DNA of 64,000 bases from assembly GCF_014844075.1 (NCBI RefSeq), contig NZ_CP062165.1, positions 310,001 to 374,000 of the forward strand, in the 5' to 3' direction. This document shows, piece after piece, positions 61,283 to 64,000 of this stretch. Positions within the stretch are counted from its first letter, which is position 1; the number at the start of each line of letters is the position of its first letter. The notes beneath the pieces were generated by a model. The model saw nothing but the letters and a program-made list of their open reading frames with translations. It was not told where the DNA came from and ran no database searches. The position numbers and the translations under genes were made by a program. The DNA comes from Paenibacillus sp. JNUCC-31. GTDB taxonomy: Bacteria > Bacillota > Bacilli > Paenibacillales > Paenibacillaceae.

Positions 61283-63098
61283 AGGTATCACTCCAATATT
61301 GCTTGATGAACTGTTCGAACAGTGCAGCGTCGTGTAGTGTCATCTGATCTCGCATATCCGCAATACTCCCTAATGAGATCGGAGCTGTGACGACGTAATT
61401 GCCGTCCCTGTACTCGATCACATTGCGAAACGCAAAACCAGCTCTTTCTTCCACACTGTCGCCTTTATCCGCACGTGGAAGACATTCCGTGATTCGTTCT
61501 ATATATCTTCGTCCCTCAGCATCCTTTTTCATATGTACATCGAAATTAATAACACTAACCACTTGTTCCTCGGCAATATGTTCATGTTGAAACATACCTG
61601 TTTTGAGCAGTGAATTACGGAGAGAGAAGACCAGATCGCGAAACGTTTTGGCATGATGGGTAAACAGGGTGAACAGACTGGCTACCTGGGACATCTGAAT
61701 CATCCAAGCAGCTACTTCATCACTTGCAACTTCACCAAGAATATTCACTGTACCATCCGTCTTTTTCTGTAAGTCCAGTCCCTGTTGACCTGAAATGTGC
61801 TCCGTCTCCCGGAAACTTAGAATGTTACGCCGACTGTATATACGCCTCAGCTGTAGTTCGAAAGCCATCTCCTGTACCCTTAGGGTATACGAGGCGTAAA
61901 TATGCTTCACCATCGCCATAAGCAGCGTCGTTTTGCCCGACCCTTGTGCTCCGGTTACGGCTGTAATTCGACTGCCTTTCATCAGATACTGCAGCAACGT
62001 AATTGGCAGATCTGCATTATTTCCGGTAATCAGCTGTTCCAGTGAAGCATTGGGAATATCAAATTTCCGGACAAAGAAAGCCCATGATTCAGCAAAGGGA
62101 GGACGCACAACAACGACACGTGAGCCGTCCTTCATCTCGTTCACTTTGTATCCATTCGCTTCTGAAAGCTGCCCTGGATAGTTGTATTTGTAAATATTTT
62201 GACATACCCTTTTCAGTTCACGGATACTCCCAAAAGACAGGAAGGACAGATGAATGGATTTACCTTTATAGAAAATCCAGACACTTTCCATCCCACTAAG
62301 TGGTTCTTCAAGGGAAACATCTTCGAGTCCATCCTCCAACAGATCGTTCCACGAAGCCGGCTGCCGCAGCCCCATATCCTGAATGGCATCCAGCATGCCA
62401 CTAACACCACCACTAACCCCATCAATCCGTTGGTCCCTTATTTCATCAACTACCGAAAAGCCTTTGTAATGCTGGTAGATGCGCTGAACGATAATATCCG
62501 TTTTTTCTCTGATTCCCAGCTCTCTATACTCACACTCGAACACATACCGGATGTCCTCTTCGGAGATATAGTAACTTCCTCCGTCATCAGCACGTTCATC
62601 CAGCCTCAATCTGCCAAGGTCATACGTGTCAATCATGCGTGACAAAGCATCGACACCGAATTGCTGGCGATATAAATAAAACACAATTTCAAACTGATCC
62701 TGGATCGTCAGCAACTCGGTTTCTTCAAAATAAATGACTTCATCTATATTTGACTTGTTCAAGCCTATACTGCGAGTCAGCAGATCACCGATCAGATTTT
62801 TGACATACGTTTTGTCACTGATGCTGCCGGATACACAGCCTTTAAGAGCCTTCCGCATTTCCGCGCGCTGATTGATTCTCCGGCGATATTCTTCCTCATG
62901 CAGTCCCGCGTCAGCAAGTTGGCTATGACTGAGCTCATGAAGTGAATGTTTCACTTTCTCTGTCAATCCTTCAATCGTGAAAGACTCTCGTTCAGGAGAA
63001 CGGTTAATCTTTTCACGATGGGAAGCTCTATATTTGAACCAGATATAAGCAAGGCATAACAGCAAAATTAAAATTAAACAGAGGGTATTCCAGAGCAT
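61272..63098 (-). CDS. TadA/CpaF-like secretion ATPase with an N-terminal membrane anchor
   Basis: A 608-residue hexameric-type ATPase that would power pilus assembly. A membrane segment at residues 5-22 (TLCLILILLLCLAYIWF) precedes a long N-terminal domain (40-360). The motor domain (360-560) has Walker A GAQGSGKTT at 383-391, an Asp-box-like stretch AFELQLRRIY, a Walker B-like NILGEVASDEVAAW (E456) and the His box FTLFTHHAK at 478-484. TadA proteins are normally soluble, so the anchor is unusual. ATG 63098 is eight bases after the previous stop; no strong Shine-Dalgarno is near, so coupling to the upstream gene is likely. Confidence 0.85.
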   Translation of the reverse strand: MLWNTLCLILILLLCLAYIWFKYRASHREKINRSPERESFTIEGLTEKVKHSLHELSHSQLADAGLHEEEYRRRINQRAEMRKALKGCVSGSISDKTYVKNLIGDLLTRSIGLNKSNIDEVIYFEETELLTIQDQFEIVFYLYRQQFGVDALSRMIDTYDLGRLRLDERADDGGSYYISEEDIRYVFECEYRELGIREKTDIIVQRIYQHYKGFSVVDEIRDQRIDGVSGGVSGMLDAIQDMGLRQPASWNDLLEDGLEDVSLEEPLSGMESVWIFYKGKSIHLSFLSFGSIRELKRVCQNIYKYNYPGQLSEANGYKVNEMKDGSRVVVVRPPFAESWAFFVRKFDIPNASLEQLITGNNADLPITLLQYLMKGSRITAVTGAQGSGKTTLLMAMVKHIYASYTLRVQEMAFELQLRRIYSRRNILSFRETEHISGQQGLDLQKKTDGTVNILGEVASDEVAAWMIQMSQVASLFTLFTHHAKTFRDLVFSLRNSLLKTGMFQHEHIAEEQVVSVINFDVHMKKDAEGRRYIERITECLPRADKGDSVEERAGFAFRNVIEYRDGNYVVTAPISLGSIADMRDQMTLHDAALFEQFIKQYWSDTYDR

Positions 63099-63105
63099 GG
63101 GAAGT

Positions 63106-63936
63106 TCAGGCGCCCCTTTCGAGCCTCTTCAGAACGGTACGCATTCCAGCACCGTCCATAATGAAGCGAGCGAGTTCAGCCATACTTGCAGCAAAGCTCC
63201 CTTTACGAATGTCCTTATGGTCCCTTAAGCCTTCCAATTGCAAGTATGCCGCCGCATCGCGACGATTGAACGCATCCAGAAATTCGGTTGTATACGGCAA
63301 TACCGATATCGCCCCCTTGTATTGAAAGCGCCGCCGAATGTTGGTAATGGTTGAGCGAGAATGGGGATCATACTTGTTCAATACGACATGCATGTTCTGA
63401 TTACTCATGCGCTCGGGTTTGATTTCTTCAAAAAATTTCTCCAAATCCCTCATATTTTGATTCAGGTTTACAACAATATAATCAGCCTGATCCAACAGAA
63501 TTTGAGCACTTACGCCTGCCCGGTCTGCGTCCAGAAGAACCAGATCATAATATTCATTCGCTACGTCCAACAGTCTTTTCAAAGTCTCCACATGCTCCTG
63601 TGGGGAACGTTCCATCCTGTTAATTCTGCCGGTCAACAAGTCTAGACGATCTTTGAGAAGCGGCTTGGTATAATCCCTCAAATTATGCTTATTCAGACTC
63701 CCACTGATATGGAGACGTTCAATCGCATCCCAACCTCCCTCTTCAAAAGTAAATTCTGACCCTGTTACTCCTACTTCATTGAGTGGCAGGGCAGCCTCTG
63801 CACTGCTCCCTACAGGCCCTGTATTTACAAGCAGGACTCTTGTTCTATAGTGAAGTGCCATCGCATACGCGGCGATTAATACACATGACGTGCTGCCCGT
63901 TCCTGCGAAAGGGCTCCAAAACGAAATAGTGCTCAT
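63106..63936 (-). CDS. TadZ/CpaE-like ParA-fold protein without the Walker A lysine
   Basis: A 276-residue protein with the MinD/ParA ATPase fold, first complete gene of the Tad-like operon. It begins ISFWSPFAGTGSTSCVLIAAYA, where the deviant Walker A should read KGGxGKT(S/T): both lysines are absent (PFAGTGSTS). Other ParA-like elements remain: YYDLVLLDADRAGV (switch II region), DYIVVNLNQNMRDLE, VVLNKYD with the NKxD-like motif, and ISVLPYTTEFLDAF. TadZ proteins fix the machine at a cell site and often have atypical Walker boxes. Start ATG overlaps the preceding gene's stop (ATGA). Confidence 0.82.
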   Translation of the reverse strand: MSTISFWSPFAGTGSTSCVLIAAYAMALHYRTRVLLVNTGPVGSSAEAALPLNEVGVTGSEFTFEEGGWDAIERLHISGSLNKHNLRDYTKPLLKDRLDLLTGRINRMERSPQEHVETLKRLLDVANEYYDLVLLDADRAGVSAQILLDQADYIVVNLNQNMRDLEKFFEEIKPERMSNQNMHVVLNKYDPHSRSTITNIRRRFQYKGAISVLPYTTEFLDAFNRRDAAAYLQLEGLRDHKDIRKGSFAASMAELARFIMDGAGMRTVLKRLERGA

Positions 63937-64000
63937 GCCCTCATCCTTTCAGCTTCTTTAATGGCCCGACGACTCTGGACATTTTCCCAACCCGTCAACT
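63933..64000 (-). CDS. C-terminal end of the next operon gene (partial)
   Basis: Only about 22 residues are seen, in the frame ending WENVQSRRAIKEAERMRA followed by TGA, which overlaps the start of the TadZ-like gene by four bases. The charged helical tail and coupling indicate a further gene of the same operon, upstream. Identity cannot be read from this fragment. Confidence 0.5.
   Translation of the reverse strand, partial: LTGWENVQSRRAIKEAERMRA

Overview
The window reads as chromosomal DNA of a Gram-positive, spore-former-type Bacillota, most probably Paenibacillus. The reasons are strong GGAGG ribosome-binding sites, frequent TTG and GTG starts, a single-lipoyl-domain PDH operon, an SBP-permease fusion transporter, XerS, WalR/PerR/c-di-AMP/TPP type regulation and proteins of Paenibacillus flavour. 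No rRNA, tRNA, CRISPR array, phage or insertion sequence was recognised. Most genes are on the minus strand.

Layout. 1-3500: a serine beta-lactamase-family hydrolase (cut by the window edge), then an eroded carbohydrate-utilisation locus with three neighbouring gene remnants (GH43 xylosidase N-terminus, frameshifted alpha/beta hydrolase, scrambled glycosidase fragment) and a stretch rich in repeats and dyads. 3500-8400: aldo/keto reductase, GNAT acetyltransferase, XerS recombinase and the molybdenum-cofactor genes moeA-mobB. 8660-11600: an envelope module pspA-DUF350-DUF4178-DUF4247 lipoprotein plus an LpdD-like protein. 11740-17280: polysaccharide deacetylase, a LysM-3D muralytic protein behind a c-di-AMP (ydaO) riboswitch, an amino-acid ABC transporter with fused binding protein and permease, and an M20 amidohydrolase. 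17520-26030: alpha-glucan metabolism (GH13 neopullulanase-like, glgB-glgA, divergent glgC), with a large parallel beta-helix protein between. 26130-30390: a tight four-gene operon of ABC ATPase, VCBS/FG-GAP lipoprotein, response regulator and histidine kinase. 30470-33600: MFS exporter, ArsR-type regulator, HAD hydrolase. 33690-36650: topoisomerase III and Fur, the latter with a perfect PerR-type box upstream. 36960-40400: gltD, dfrA and thyA. 40710-45790: the complete pdhABCD operon with a visible sigma-A promoter. 46030-50510: esterase, low-molecular-weight phosphatase, TRIC-family channel, thiN, an NlpC/P60 endopeptidase with a WalR box, and an OmpR-type regulator whose receiver has lost its phosphorylation residues. 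50670-54920: a TPP-riboswitch-controlled tenI-thiO-thiS-thiG-thiF operon. 55060-56610: an ABC-F ATPase. 56740-64000: a divergent Tad/type IV-pilus-like operon running off the window.

How they work together. The thi genes make the thiazole moiety of thiamine and thiN makes TPP, the cofactor of the neighbouring PDH E1. The glg genes plus the GH13 enzyme build and trim glycogen-type alpha-glucan. Several units (LysM-3D, NlpC/P60, deacetylase, PspA module, VCBS-lipoprotein operon) concern cell-envelope remodelling and sensing. The best candidate for an undescribed system is the terminal Tad-like operon: a TadZ-like ATPase without the Walker lysine, a membrane-anchored TadA-like ATPase, one long protein in place of TadB plus TadC, and four successive single-pass membrane proteins of unknown function. 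All family assignments come from reading motifs, not from searches.
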